Shown here in pieces: positions 40,451 through 49,272 of a stretch of 64,000 nt of DNA. This DNA is from FEN-1279 sp964400285 (lineage in GTDB: Bacteria > Bacteroidota > Ignavibacteria > Tepidaquicellales > Tepidaquicellaceae): positions 16,064 to 80,063 of the forward strand of contig CAYNTK010000011.1 in the NCBI GenBank assembly GCA_964400285.1, written 5' to 3'. A program made the translations under genes and the position numbers. Below the pieces are notes generated by a model. That model had not been told where the DNA came from. It saw only the letters and a list, made by a program, of their open reading frames with translations, and searched no databases. Each line of letters begins with the position of its first letter. Positions within the stretch are counted from its first letter, which is position 1.

Positions 40451-41659
40451 ATGAAAGCATCATTAAACGAACAAATGGATGTAATTAGAAAAGGGACTGT
40501 AGAGATAATTCCTGAAGAAGAACTTGTCCAGAAATTAGAAAAATCGATAAAGAAAAAAATTCCATTAAATATTAAACTTGGATGTGACCCATCAAGACCA
40601 GATTTACACATTGGACATTCGGTTGTATTGAATAAATTGCGAGAGTTTCAAGACTTCGGACATCAGGCAATATTGATAGTAGGTGATTTTACCGGGATGG
40701 TGGGAGACCCGACAGGAAAAAAGAAAGCAAGACCACAACTTACATTCGAAGAAACACGAGAGAATGGTAGATCGTATTTCGAACAAGCAATTCATATTCT
40801 CGATAAAAATAAAACGAAAATAGTATATAATTCAGAATGGCTTGGAAAGCTCAACCTACATAATCTTATAGATATTTTAAGTAAATTTACAATACAAAGA
40901 ATACTCGAAAGAGATGACTTTACGAATAGATTACGCGAGCAACAAGAAATTACAGCTCACGAGATTTTATATCCGATTATGCAGGGATATGATTCTTATG
41001 CGATAAAGTCAGATGTAGAGCTTGGAGGAACTGACCAGAAGTTTAATAATCTTATGGGTAGAGATATGCAAAAGAGATTCGGACAGGAACCGCAGGTTGT
41101 AATATTAATGCCTCTTCTGGAGGGAACAGATGGAAGTGAAAAAATGAGTAAATCTCTAAATAATTATATTGGAATTACAGAAGCACCAAAAGATATATTC
41201 GGGAAAACAATGAGTATACCTGATGTATTGATATATAAATATTTCGAGCTTGCAACGAGATTATCGCCACAGGAATTACAGGAGATTAAAAATGAACTTG
41301 AAGATCCAAAAAATAATCCAAGAAACACAAAACGAAAACTTGGTTATGAACTTGTTAAATTGTATTATAATGAGGAGATAGCAAAGACAGCAATAGAGGA
41401 GTTCGATAAAATATTTATTAAAAAAGAAATTCCCGATGAAATAGATGAATTTAAATTAGAAATGCAAAGCATTAAATTAATTGACCTTTTAACTTTGACA
41501 AAAATGGCAGAATCAAAAGGCAATGCAAGAAGATTAATAGAACAAGGTGGAGTTAGTATTGATGGTGAAAAAATTGAAGATATAAATTATATTGTGAACG
41601 CTGAAAAAGATTTTGTACTTAAAGTCGGCAAGAGAAAATTTTTAAAGATTATTAAATAA
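40451..41659 (+). CDS. tyrS: Tyrosyl-tRNA synthetase
   Basis: This 402-residue class I synthetase has the HIGH signature (PDLHIGHSVVL, HIGH at 53-56), KMSKS at 231-235 (SEKMSKSLNNYIG), the tyrosine pocket (GYDSYAIKSDVELGGTDQKFN) and a C-terminal S4-type RNA-binding domain (GNARRLIEQGGVSIDGEKI). It belongs to the TyrZ-like (type 2) lineage by its HIGHS form and length. It is one base downstream of smpB and probably translated from the same mRNA. Confidence 0.97.
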   Translation: MKASLNEQMDVIRKGTVEIIPEEELVQKLEKSIKKKIPLNIKLGCDPSRPDLHIGHSVVLNKLREFQDFGHQAILIVGDFTGMVGDPTGKKKARPQLTFEETRENGRSYFEQAIHILDKNKTKIVYNSEWLGKLNLHNLIDILSKFTIQRILERDDFTNRLREQQEITAHEILYPIMQGYDSYAIKSDVELGGTDQKFNNLMGRDMQKRFGQEPQVVILMPLLEGTDGSEKMSKSLNNYIGITEAPKDIFGKTMSIPDVLIYKYFELATRLSPQELQEIKNELEDPKNNPRNTKRKLGYELVKLYYNEEIAKTAIEEFDKIFIKKEIPDEIDEFKLEMQSIKLIDLLTLTKMAESKGNARRLIEQGGVSIDGEKIEDINYIVNAEKDFVLKVGKRKFLKIIK

Positions 41660-41706
41660 TAATTTTAAAAAATAGAGGTAAAAAAAAACCGGAAAGGAGA
41701 TAAAAA

Positions 41707-42252
41707 ATGTTCAAGCCAACAAAAATATTTTTCACAAAAGGTGTAGGAAGACATAAAGATTATTTACAATCTTTTGAAATGGCATTAAGAAATGCAGGAA
41801 TAGAAAAATTAAATCTTGTTATGGTATCGAGCATTTATCCTCCCGGATGTAAAAGAATAACACGTGAACAGGGGATTGCACTACTTGAACCCGGACAGAT
41901 TACATTTGTTGTAATGGCAAGAAACTATACAAACGAACCTAACAGGTTAATAGCATCTTCAATTGGAGTTGCATTGCCTTCAGACGATAGTCATTATGGC
42001 TATATATCTGAACATCATCCTTTTGGCGAAACGGAAAGAATTGCTGGTGATTACGCAGAAGACCTTGCTGCAACAATGCTTGCAACTACACTTGGGGTAG
42101 AATTCGACCCAGAGACAGCGTGGAACGAAAGGGAGCAGGTTTATAAACAAAGTGGCAAGATATTTAAATCTTTTAATATAACACAATCGGCTGAAGGAGA
42201 TAAAAACGGGCTCTGGACAACAGCAATAGCTTGTGCAGTATTACTTCCGTAA
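41707..42252 (+). CDS. pdaD: Pyruvoyl-dependent arginine decarboxylase
   Basis: This 181-residue protein has the self-cleavage motif LVMVSSIYPPGCKRI (serine pair at about 41-42; cleavage makes the pyruvoyl group on the second), plus SIGVALPSDDSHYGYISEHHPFGE and AEDLAATMLATTLGVEFDPETAW. It converts arginine to agmatine for polyamine synthesis. A very strong AAAGGAG ribosome site lies 9 bases before the ATG. It lies 47 bases after tyrS. PvlArgDCs are typical of archaea and of Chlamydia/Bacteroidota-type bacteria. Confidence 0.93.
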   Translation: MFKPTKIFFTKGVGRHKDYLQSFEMALRNAGIEKLNLVMVSSIYPPGCKRITREQGIALLEPGQITFVVMARNYTNEPNRLIASSIGVALPSDDSHYGYISEHHPFGETERIAGDYAEDLAATMLATTLGVEFDPETAWNEREQVYKQSGKIFKSFNITQSAEGDKNGLWTTAIACAVLLP

Positions 42253-42296
42253 TGATTTTTCAAATAAGTCGTAGAAATTTTATGGTTTTACTTTCT

Positions 42297-42572
42297 TCAT
42301 TGGATATTATGCAGTTGCACAAGTTCCCATTGAAAATCATTTAAATTAAACGAAAGTTCACAAACCACACATTGCTTTACGCAAGTTACCGTGTAATGAT
42401 ACTCATAGGTGTTTCCTGATGGTATTTTCCAGTAAGAATTTATTTTAGAGACGTTGAAGATATCGTTTTTCCATTTAAATCTCAGGATTTCGAGATTCAG
42501 ATTATGGAAATAAGCTATTACCTCTATTTTTTCCGAAATAAGATTATTCATAACCTTTATAATATATGCCAT
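42297..42572 (-). CDS. Small conserved-looking protein (DUF6504-like)
   Basis: This 91-residue frame (ATG 42572; ATG 42551 would give 84 residues) reads ISEKIEVIAYFHNLNLEILRFKWKNDIFNVSKINSYWKIP, then a CVKQCVVCELSFNLNDFQWELVQLH end. The order (charged strand, FxWxxxxYxVxxxxxxW, xxxYEL.F......W.L) resembles DUF6504-like small proteins, so I judge it a real gene rather than a shadow. Function is unknown. It stands alone between the convergent pdaD and the MFS gene. Confidence 0.6.
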   Translation of the reverse strand: MAYIIKVMNNLISEKIEVIAYFHNLNLEILRFKWKNDIFNVSKINSYWKIPSGNTYEYHYTVTCVKQCVVCELSFNLNDFQWELVQLHNIQ

Positions 42573-42617
42573 ATTAAAATATGGTATATATTATAAAAAG
42601 TCAAGAGAAAAGGTAGG

Positions 42618-43844
42618 TTAATTTGTTTCCAAATAGTTTAAATCTTTTCCATAGGTTTCTTCGAGGCGTCTGACGGAGAAATATGCAATAGCAATAGTCA
42701 GCAATCCAACGAATAAAGCAGAATATACAATTCCGAAATAATTTCTTAAAAATTCAAAAAGTAAAGTAACTGGGACAACAGCACCACGAACGAAATTCGG
42801 AACAGTAGTAGTAACGGTTGCACGAATATTAATTCCGAATTGTTCTGAAGCATTTGTAACAAATACAGCCCAATATCCACCTGATACACCAAGTAATGTG
42901 CAAATTATATAAAAGAAAAACGAATCAAATCTATTTAGAAATAAATATATTAGAATTATTATTGCTTCTAATATTATAAAAGCTTCGATTATTTTTTTTC
43001 GTGATTTAAATATTTGACTTAAAGTTCCACTTAAGAAATCACCAATAGCAAGGCCGATATAACAAAACATTACTGCTTTTCCAGCAATAATTGGTTCGGA
43101 TAGGTTAAATTTGCTTGCAAATTCAGGAGAGAAAGTAATCAATATTCCTACAATAAACCAGATAGGAACACCAACAGCAATACAATAAATATATTTCGAG
43201 AAATTTTTTTTATCCTTAAAAATCATTAAGAAATTTCCTTTACTAATATTTTTCATTTTAATCGAATTATACATTCCTGATTCATAAACACTAACACGCA
43301 TTATAAGGAGTGCAAATCCAAGACCTGCTCCTATGAAGTATGCATGTCGCCAATCGAAGAAATCACCAACCAGTGCAGCTACAACAGCACCAAATATTCC
43401 GATTGTAGCAACTATCATAGTTCCGTATCCTCTTGATTCTTTAGACATAACTTCAGAAACAAGAGTAATGCCAGCTCCAAGTTCACCAGCAAGACCTATT
43501 CCAGCAACAAATCTGAGGATTGCATATTGGGAAATATTTTGGACAAAACCATTCAATAAATTAGCAAGTGAATACAAAAGAATTGAGCCAAATAAAACTG
43601 AAATACGTCCTTTTTTATCACCGATAATTCCCCAAAGGATACCACCAATAAGCATTCCGCCCATTTGCATATTTAAAAGTAAAACACCATTAGAAAGGAG
43701 ATTATCACCAGTAATTCCAAGTGATTTTAAAGAAACAATTCTTACTATACTGAAAAGTATCAAATCATAAATATCAACAAAATATCCAAGAGCAGAAATT
43801 ATTATTATCATTAAGATATTTTTGTTCACATTTTGGGTTACCAT
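42618..43844 (-). CDS. MFS transporter (metabolite:H+ symporter type)
   Basis: This 408-residue protein has twelve likely helices and MFS signatures: GDKKGRI between helices 2 and 3, RFVAGIGLAGELGAGITLVSEVMSKESRG for helix 4 and the following loop, and a mirrored second half. The sequence is of the ProP/ShiA/sugar-porter-like kind, so it probably imports an organic acid, sugar or compatible solute with protons. The ATG lies one base after the stop of the upstream T9SS protein gene, so the two are co-transcribed. Confidence 0.85.
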   Translation of the reverse strand: MVTQNVNKNILMIIIISALGYFVDIYDLILFSIVRIVSLKSLGITGDNLLSNGVLLLNMQMGGMLIGGILWGIIGDKKGRISVLFGSILLYSLANLLNGFVQNISQYAILRFVAGIGLAGELGAGITLVSEVMSKESRGYGTMIVATIGIFGAVVAALVGDFFDWRHAYFIGAGLGFALLIMRVSVYESGMYNSIKMKNISKGNFLMIFKDKKNFSKYIYCIAVGVPIWFIVGILITFSPEFASKFNLSEPIIAGKAVMFCYIGLAIGDFLSGTLSQIFKSRKKIIEAFIILEAIIILIYLFLNRFDSFFFYIICTLLGVSGGYWAVFVTNASEQFGINIRATVTTTVPNFVRGAVVPVTLLFEFLRNYFGIVYSALFVGLLTIAIAYFSVRRLEETYGKDLNYLETN

Positions 43845-43845
43845 T

Positions 43846-45375
43846 TTATTGAAGAAGGATTAATTTTTTCGATTCGCTTAAACCATCGACTGAAAGATTA
43901 TAAAAATAAATTCCACTCGATAGTTTGTGATTTGAAAATTGCGAAATTGAAAATGGTATTATGTAAATTCCTGCTTTTTGATATTTATTAACTAATGTTA
44001 AAATTTCTTTACCTAAAATATCGAATATCTTTAATGTAACAAAGCTATTAGTAGCTATATGATATTTGATATTTGTAGAAGGATTAAAAGGATTAGGATA
44101 AGCGTCAAATAATTTGAAATAGTTCGGCAGAACTGAATAATTTTTTTCCGAATTCATTATTAATCTATATGGGATGTAATCAACAAATCCAAGATTCGAG
44201 AAGTCAGTTTTATGCCAAATATGAGCTTCAATGCTATCCGGATTGGTTGTACCCCAATAATTATTTTCAGCTTTTAGAGTATCAGAAGTAGTAACGTTAA
44301 AATAGAAATCAAAGATGGTATCATTATGACCATTGTTGTATATTTTATTAAATCCGTTATCTGATGTATCGGAGTTAGATATGTTTCCAAAATTCGGATT
44401 AGCGGCATTTTGAACAGTAACTCCCCAAAGATTCCATCTAATTGTATTTCGTGTACATATAACATTTATAGAAGAAGCTCCATTGATATTTATACCACTT
44501 CCACCTTGCATAGGTATTCCCTGAATATTATTACTATCAATAATATTATTATTTATGTAAGCATTAATATTAGCGTTTTGCAATGCGATGCCATATCTAT
44601 TTCTTTTAATAATATTATTTTCTATTATAAGTGATGGAACAGAACCGATAGGTAAAAACGAAATTCCTCCTGACATTGGATAAAGTCCACGAATTGTATT
44701 TCCTCTAATTATTACTGGACTTGATGATGCAGCACCAAGATTTATCTGTGGATAATTTCCGTTTTCGGTATCATTTTCGTAAATCAAATTGTTAATAATA
44801 ATTGGTGAGGAAGAAATATTTGAACCTGATACAATAGCTGCTCTTCTATTATGATAAATTTTGCAGTTACTAATAGTGGAATTTGACCTAAACAAAGAGA
44901 TTGCACCACTTTGCAGACCTGATGAATATAAATTGTTATATCGAATGATACAGCTATCAATAATAATATTACAGTCAAGCATTCTAATACTATTTCCGTA
45001 TTCAAATATCATTTTCTTTATAATTGAAGCACTGCAAGTAGAGTCGAGCTTAATTCCAATATGTTTTAAGTTTGTATCGATGGCGGTAAATTTTACAGAA
45101 TCAGGAGGATTTACTAAAAATGTTCCGTAAATATTTATAAAAGTTAAATTTCCGAGTTTAACAGTTACATTATTGAAAATTTTAATAGTATCAGATTGTG
45201 AAACCACTAAAGTATCATTAATATAATATACACCCCCTGAAAAAGTAATATGTCCGTTTGAATTAGCTACGAGACTATCTAAGTTCCAATTTTTTCCTGT
45301 TCCCGGTGTAATATAAATAGCATATAATTGCTGAACTGATAGCAAAAATACAAAAATGTAGAAATATCTTTTCAT
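43846..45375 (-). CDS. Secreted right-handed beta-helix protein with type IX secretion sorting domain
   Basis: This 509-residue protein has a signal peptide (MKRYFYIFVFLLSVQQLYA), a long region of parallel beta-helix repeats rich in NxI and NNxI (residues about 115-390, such as IIDSCIIRYNNLYSSG and IIENNIIKRNRYGI), then a C-terminal Por-secretion tail: NYFKLFDAYPNPFNPSTNIKY, LKIFDILGKEILTLVNKYQKAG and SSGIYFYNLSVDG. That tail is the type A T9SS signal of Bacteroidota/Ignavibacteria. Pectate-lyase-like carbohydrate binding or depolymerisation is possible but no catalytic residues were identified. It is expressed with the MFS gene. Confidence 0.9.
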   Translation of the reverse strand: MKRYFYIFVFLLSVQQLYAIYITPGTGKNWNLDSLVANSNGHITFSGGVYYINDTLVVSQSDTIKIFNNVTVKLGNLTFINIYGTFLVNPPDSVKFTAIDTNLKHIGIKLDSTCSASIIKKMIFEYGNSIRMLDCNIIIDSCIIRYNNLYSSGLQSGAISLFRSNSTISNCKIYHNRRAAIVSGSNISSSPIIINNLIYENDTENGNYPQINLGAASSSPVIIRGNTIRGLYPMSGGISFLPIGSVPSLIIENNIIKRNRYGIALQNANINAYINNNIIDSNNIQGIPMQGGSGININGASSINVICTRNTIRWNLWGVTVQNAANPNFGNISNSDTSDNGFNKIYNNGHNDTIFDFYFNVTTSDTLKAENNYWGTTNPDSIEAHIWHKTDFSNLGFVDYIPYRLIMNSEKNYSVLPNYFKLFDAYPNPFNPSTNIKYHIATNSFVTLKIFDILGKEILTLVNKYQKAGIYIIPFSISQFSNHKLSSGIYFYNLSVDGLSESKKLILLQ

Positions 45376-45469
45376 TAGAATAAGTAAATTTTTTTAATTT
45401 TTTTATAAATATTTTAATTGTTAATTTATTAAAATAAAATAATTAAAAATAAGATATAAGTCTAATAAT

Positions 45470-47116
45470 ATGCAAATACCATATAATAAATTACCGGGTT
45501 TTAATGAATTTTTTCTTGAATATTTAAATGATTATAATACTCTAAAAGCTTTTTTCAATTATAATTATAAAGAAAAAGAAGGAATTTTTAAATCGATTGC
45601 AGATAAGGAGGCAAATTACCTTAATAAGAAAATATTTACACGAGATGACTTATCCGATATATTAATGATACAGAATAAATTTTTTAACGCATCTGAGGAA
45701 ACGATAAAAAATATAGAACTTTTAAGAAAAGAAAATACGTTTGCAGTTGTTACCGGACAGCAAACAGGAATATTAACAGGAAATCTATACACACTAATTA
45801 AAGCAATAAATGTATATCAATTATCTTTAAAATATTCTGAATATTTTCCCGAAATTAATTTTGTCCCGATATTTTGGCTTGAAACAGACGACCATGATTT
45901 TCTCGAAGTAAATAATGTTAATATTTATAATAAAGAAAATAATCTCGATAAAGTTGAGTATTTTGAAGGCGGAGAAGTAAAAGAAAGATATTTAAATCCA
46001 ATAAATTCAATAATATTCGATGATTTTATAGAAAAGTTTAAAAATGATTTAAGAGAAAAGTTATTAGTGACAGAATTTAGTGAGAAAGTATTCGATTATA
46101 TAAATCGTTCTTATAAACCGGGAATAAGTTTTCCGATTGCATTTGCAAGATTTTTAAATTATTTAATAGGGGATTTAGGTATTATTTTTTGTAATCCTGC
46201 GGATAAAGAAATTAAAAAATTGTTAATACCTATTTTCGAAAAAGAATTAAACACATATCCCGAAACTTGTGAAAGAGTAATTGAGGCATCGGCAATAATA
46301 GAGCAGAAATATGAGCCACAAGTAAAACCTCAGCCAATAAATGTATTTTATGTTCACAATGACCATAGATATTTAATAGAACCTCGACCTGATAATATTT
46401 TTGCCTTAAAAAATTCACGTCAACGATTTGAAAAATCGCAATTAATGGAACAATTATATAACACGCCTGAAAATTTTAGTAGTAATGTAATTTTAAGACC
46501 TATTTGTCAGGATTATTTATTACCAACAATAGCTTATATAGGTGGACCGTCGGAAATTGCATACTTTGGGCAGTATAAAAATGTTTATGAGTTTTTTGAA
46601 GTGAATATGCCGGTTATACATCCAAGGACATCTATAACTTTGCTTGAAAATAGAATTACAAATTTTATTTCGAAAAATGGAATAATGTTAGAAGAACTAT
46701 ACGACGAGAAAAAAGTCACATCTAAATTTATGAATAAAATAAATGAATTAAAGGTGGACGATATATTTAACAATCTTAAAGATGAATTGAATGCACTTTA
46801 TTATAGTTTTGGAATAGATTTAGAGAGAATTGACAAAAATCTTTTAAATACTTTTAAAAGTAAGAATGAAAAATATTTAGAGACACTCGAATATATAAAA
46901 CAAAAATTCGTCGAATCTCAGGTTCAACAAAATGAATCGGCAATTTTAAAATTAAAATCAACAATTCAAAGTGTATATCCTGATGAAACACTTCAGGAAA
47001 GATACATTAATATAGTTTATTTTATCAATAAATATGGATTTGACATAATTAGAAAATTAATTGATTCAATAGATATTAATAATTTTAATCACCAAGTTAT
47101 AGAAATCTCATCTTGA
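45470..47116 (+). CDS. bshC: Bacillithiol biosynthesis cysteine-adding enzyme BshC
   Basis: This 548-residue protein has the BshC pattern: FAVVTGQQTGILTGNLYTLIKAINVYQL (N-terminal Rossmann/HUP-like), VPIFWLETDDHDFLEVNNV, PGISFPIAFARFLNYLIGD and RPICQDYLLPTIAYIGGPSEIAYFGQYKNVYE. It attaches cysteine to GlcN-malate in the last step of bacillithiol synthesis. bshA and bshB are not in the window. Bacillithiol is the low-molecular-weight thiol of Bacillota and of Bacteroidota/Chlorobi. It starts a plus-strand run with the GT9 and rlmI genes. Confidence 0.95.
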   Translation: MQIPYNKLPGFNEFFLEYLNDYNTLKAFFNYNYKEKEGIFKSIADKEANYLNKKIFTRDDLSDILMIQNKFFNASEETIKNIELLRKENTFAVVTGQQTGILTGNLYTLIKAINVYQLSLKYSEYFPEINFVPIFWLETDDHDFLEVNNVNIYNKENNLDKVEYFEGGEVKERYLNPINSIIFDDFIEKFKNDLREKLLVTEFSEKVFDYINRSYKPGISFPIAFARFLNYLIGDLGIIFCNPADKEIKKLLIPIFEKELNTYPETCERVIEASAIIEQKYEPQVKPQPINVFYVHNDHRYLIEPRPDNIFALKNSRQRFEKSQLMEQLYNTPENFSSNVILRPICQDYLLPTIAYIGGPSEIAYFGQYKNVYEFFEVNMPVIHPRTSITLLENRITNFISKNGIMLEELYDEKKVTSKFMNKINELKVDDIFNNLKDELNALYYSFGIDLERIDKNLLNTFKSKNEKYLETLEYIKQKFVESQVQQNESAILKLKSTIQSVYPDETLQERYINIVYFINKYGFDIIRKLIDSIDINNFNHQVIEISS

Positions 47117-47126
47117 TATCATAATA

Positions 47127-48104
47127 TTGCCTGAAATAAAAAAAATACTAATAATTAGATTTTCTTCATTTGGAGATATAGTATTAACTTATCCATTTAT
47201 TTCAAAATTGAAAGCTATATATAAAAATGCACAGATAGATTTTTTGACTAAAGAAAAATTTATGTTATTAGTAAAGATGCATAATGGAATTGATAATATA
47301 ATAGAATATAAAGGAGAAAATATTTTTAAGCTAAGAAAAATATTAAAAGAAAATAAATATGATATTGTATTCGATTTACATAAAAATATTCGTTCGTTTT
47401 TTTCAACTTTGTTTTTAAATACAAAGAAAATAAGATATAAAAAAGGAACATTAAAAAAATTATTACTTGTTGGATTAAAAATAAATTTAATAAAAGGAGT
47501 TATACCGGTTTATAAAAGGTATTTATTAGCATTGGATAAAATTTATTTTCTCGACAATCTTGAATTTACAACAACAGATTTGAAATTTAATAAAGACCCT
47601 ATAATTGACAAGTCCTATATATTTATAGCTCCTTCATCAAAACATTTTACAAAAACTTTTCCAAAAGAAAAACTCGAACTAATTATTGAAAGGATAAAAA
47701 ATAAGAAAATAGTTATAACAGGAGATAAATCAAAAACAGATACCGAAATATGTAAGTATCTTTATAAAAAATTTGGAAACAATTTAGAATATATAGAAAA
47801 TTCCGATTTTAATACTTTGGCAAATTTAATATTTAGCAGTGAATTAGTAATTTGCAATGATAGCGGTGTATTACATTTGTCAGAAGCATTAAATAAAAAA
47901 GTAATAGTATTTTTTGGTAGCACGGTTAAAGAGTTTGGATTTTATCCTCAAATGGGAAGCACAATTATTTTTGAAAACAATAATTTGAAATGCAGACCTT
48001 GCACACATATTGGTAAAGACAAATGTTCAAAAAAACATTTTAAATGTATGAATGATATAAATACAGATGAAGTAATAAAAGAAATCAATGAAAATATATC
48101 TTAA
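47127..48104 (+). CDS. Glycosyltransferase family 9 (ADP-heptose:LPS heptosyltransferase-like)
   Basis: This 325-residue GT-B protein (TTG start 47127) has KKILIIRFSSFGDIVLTYPFISKLK at the N-terminus (GT9 hallmark), DIVFDLHKNIRSFF, FIAPSSKHFTKTFPKEKLELIIERI and the C-terminal CNDSGVLHLSEALNKKVIVFFGST motif (donor site). Cysteines occur in LKCRPCTHIGKDKCSKKHFKCM. It transfers a heptose or related sugar to lipid A-core or another glycan at the cytoplasmic face. It lies 10 bases after bshC and overlaps rlmI by 17 bases. Confidence 0.92.
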   Translation: MPEIKKILIIRFSSFGDIVLTYPFISKLKAIYKNAQIDFLTKEKFMLLVKMHNGIDNIIEYKGENIFKLRKILKENKYDIVFDLHKNIRSFFSTLFLNTKKIRYKKGTLKKLLLVGLKINLIKGVIPVYKRYLLALDKIYFLDNLEFTTTDLKFNKDPIIDKSYIFIAPSSKHFTKTFPKEKLELIIERIKNKKIVITGDKSKTDTEICKYLYKKFGNNLEYIENSDFNTLANLIFSSELVICNDSGVLHLSEALNKKVIVFFGSTVKEFGFYPQMGSTIIFENNNLKCRPCTHIGKDKCSKKHFKCMNDINTDEVIKEINENIS

Positions 48105-49266
48105 AAAAAACGAAGAAAGACGTTTATTAATTGGTCATCAATGGATATTTAGTAATGAAATAGAAAAAGTAGATAAAGATATTTTAAATGGTGATGTTGT
48201 AGAAGCTGTGGATTCGAGGGGAAATTTTCTTGGTATAGGATTTTACAATAAAAATTCATTGATTACGTATCGGCATTTATCAGATAAAAAAGAAAATATC
48301 GACAAGGAATTTTTTCGTAGAAGAATATTAAAATCCAATGAACTTAGAAAAAAGATTAACCCTGCGAGAAACTGTTATAGAATGGTAAACAGCGAGAGTG
48401 ATTTCTTACCAGGACTTATTATCGATAGATTCGAAGATAAATTTTCCATTCAAACTTTTTCATTTGGAATAGATAAATACTTAAATGATATAGTTGATAT
48501 TCTTATTAGTGAATTTGATGCTACATTAATTGTAGAAAAAAATAAGAATGAATTACGACAACTCGAAGGATTAGAAAAGCAGGAAAAAATTTTATATAAT
48601 CCAAGAGGAACTGAAGATGTATCATTTGAAATGGTGATTGAAGATATAAAATATAGTATCGATTTATTGCAAGGGCAAAAAACAGGATTTTATTTAGACC
48701 AAGTGGAAAATCATATTGAACTACGAAAGTATATTACGAAAGAGTCAGTAGTTCTGGATTTATTTTGTAATGAAGGGGGATTTGCTATAAATGCAGCTTT
48801 TGCAGGAGCAAAAGAGATAATAGCAATCGATTCTTCAAAAATTGCAATCGAAAAAGGAATTAAAAATTCAGAATTGAATGAATATAAAAATATAAAATTT
48901 TTATGTAATGATGTTTTTGAATATCTAAAATCATTAGAAACTTCAAAAAATATTTTCGATGTTATTATACTTGACCCTCCGTCATTTACAAAATCGAAAA
49001 AAAATGTTAATCAAGCAATTTCAGGTTACATTGAATTAAATACAAGTGCAATGAAATTATTAAAATCTGATTCAATACTTTTTACTTTTTCCTGTTCACA
49101 TCATATTGATGAAAAAATGTTCGAGAACATAATAACAAAAAGTGCAAAAAATTCAAAAAGAAAAGTTCAAATATTAAATTTTAAAAATTGTTCTTATGAC
49201 CATCCAATTTTACCGCAAATGGACGAAACAAAATATTTAAAATCGTATATATTAAAAATTAATTAA
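48088..49266 (+). CDS. rlmI: 23S rRNA m5C methyltransferase RlmI-type
   Basis: This 392-residue protein has an N-terminal PUA domain (LLIGHQWIFSNEIEKV, FLGIGFYN), the EEF domain and a Rossmann methyltransferase: SVVLDLFCNEGGFAINAAFAGAKEIIAID (SAM loop), the DPPSFTKSKKNV motif (active site) and CSHHIDE (C-terminal CSHH). RlmI makes m5C1962 in 23S rRNA. The start codon ATG 48088 lies inside the end of the GT9 gene (17-base overlap), which implies coupled translation. Confidence 0.93.
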   Translation: MKIYLKKNEERRLLIGHQWIFSNEIEKVDKDILNGDVVEAVDSRGNFLGIGFYNKNSLITYRHLSDKKENIDKEFFRRRILKSNELRKKINPARNCYRMVNSESDFLPGLIIDRFEDKFSIQTFSFGIDKYLNDIVDILISEFDATLIVEKNKNELRQLEGLEKQEKILYNPRGTEDVSFEMVIEDIKYSIDLLQGQKTGFYLDQVENHIELRKYITKESVVLDLFCNEGGFAINAAFAGAKEIIAIDSSKIAIEKGIKNSELNEYKNIKFLCNDVFEYLKSLETSKNIFDVIILDPPSFTKSKKNVNQAISGYIELNTSAMKLLKSDSILFTFSCSHHIDEKMFENIITKSAKNSKRKVQILNFKNCSYDHPILPQMDETKYLKSYILKIN

Positions 49267-49272
49267 AATTTT

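Noticed and set aside
43333..43770. Plus-strand frame of 145 codons
   Set aside because: It is the complement of the MFS gene, with no ribosome site and a Pro/Ile/Ser-biased composition expected from helix codons read backwards.
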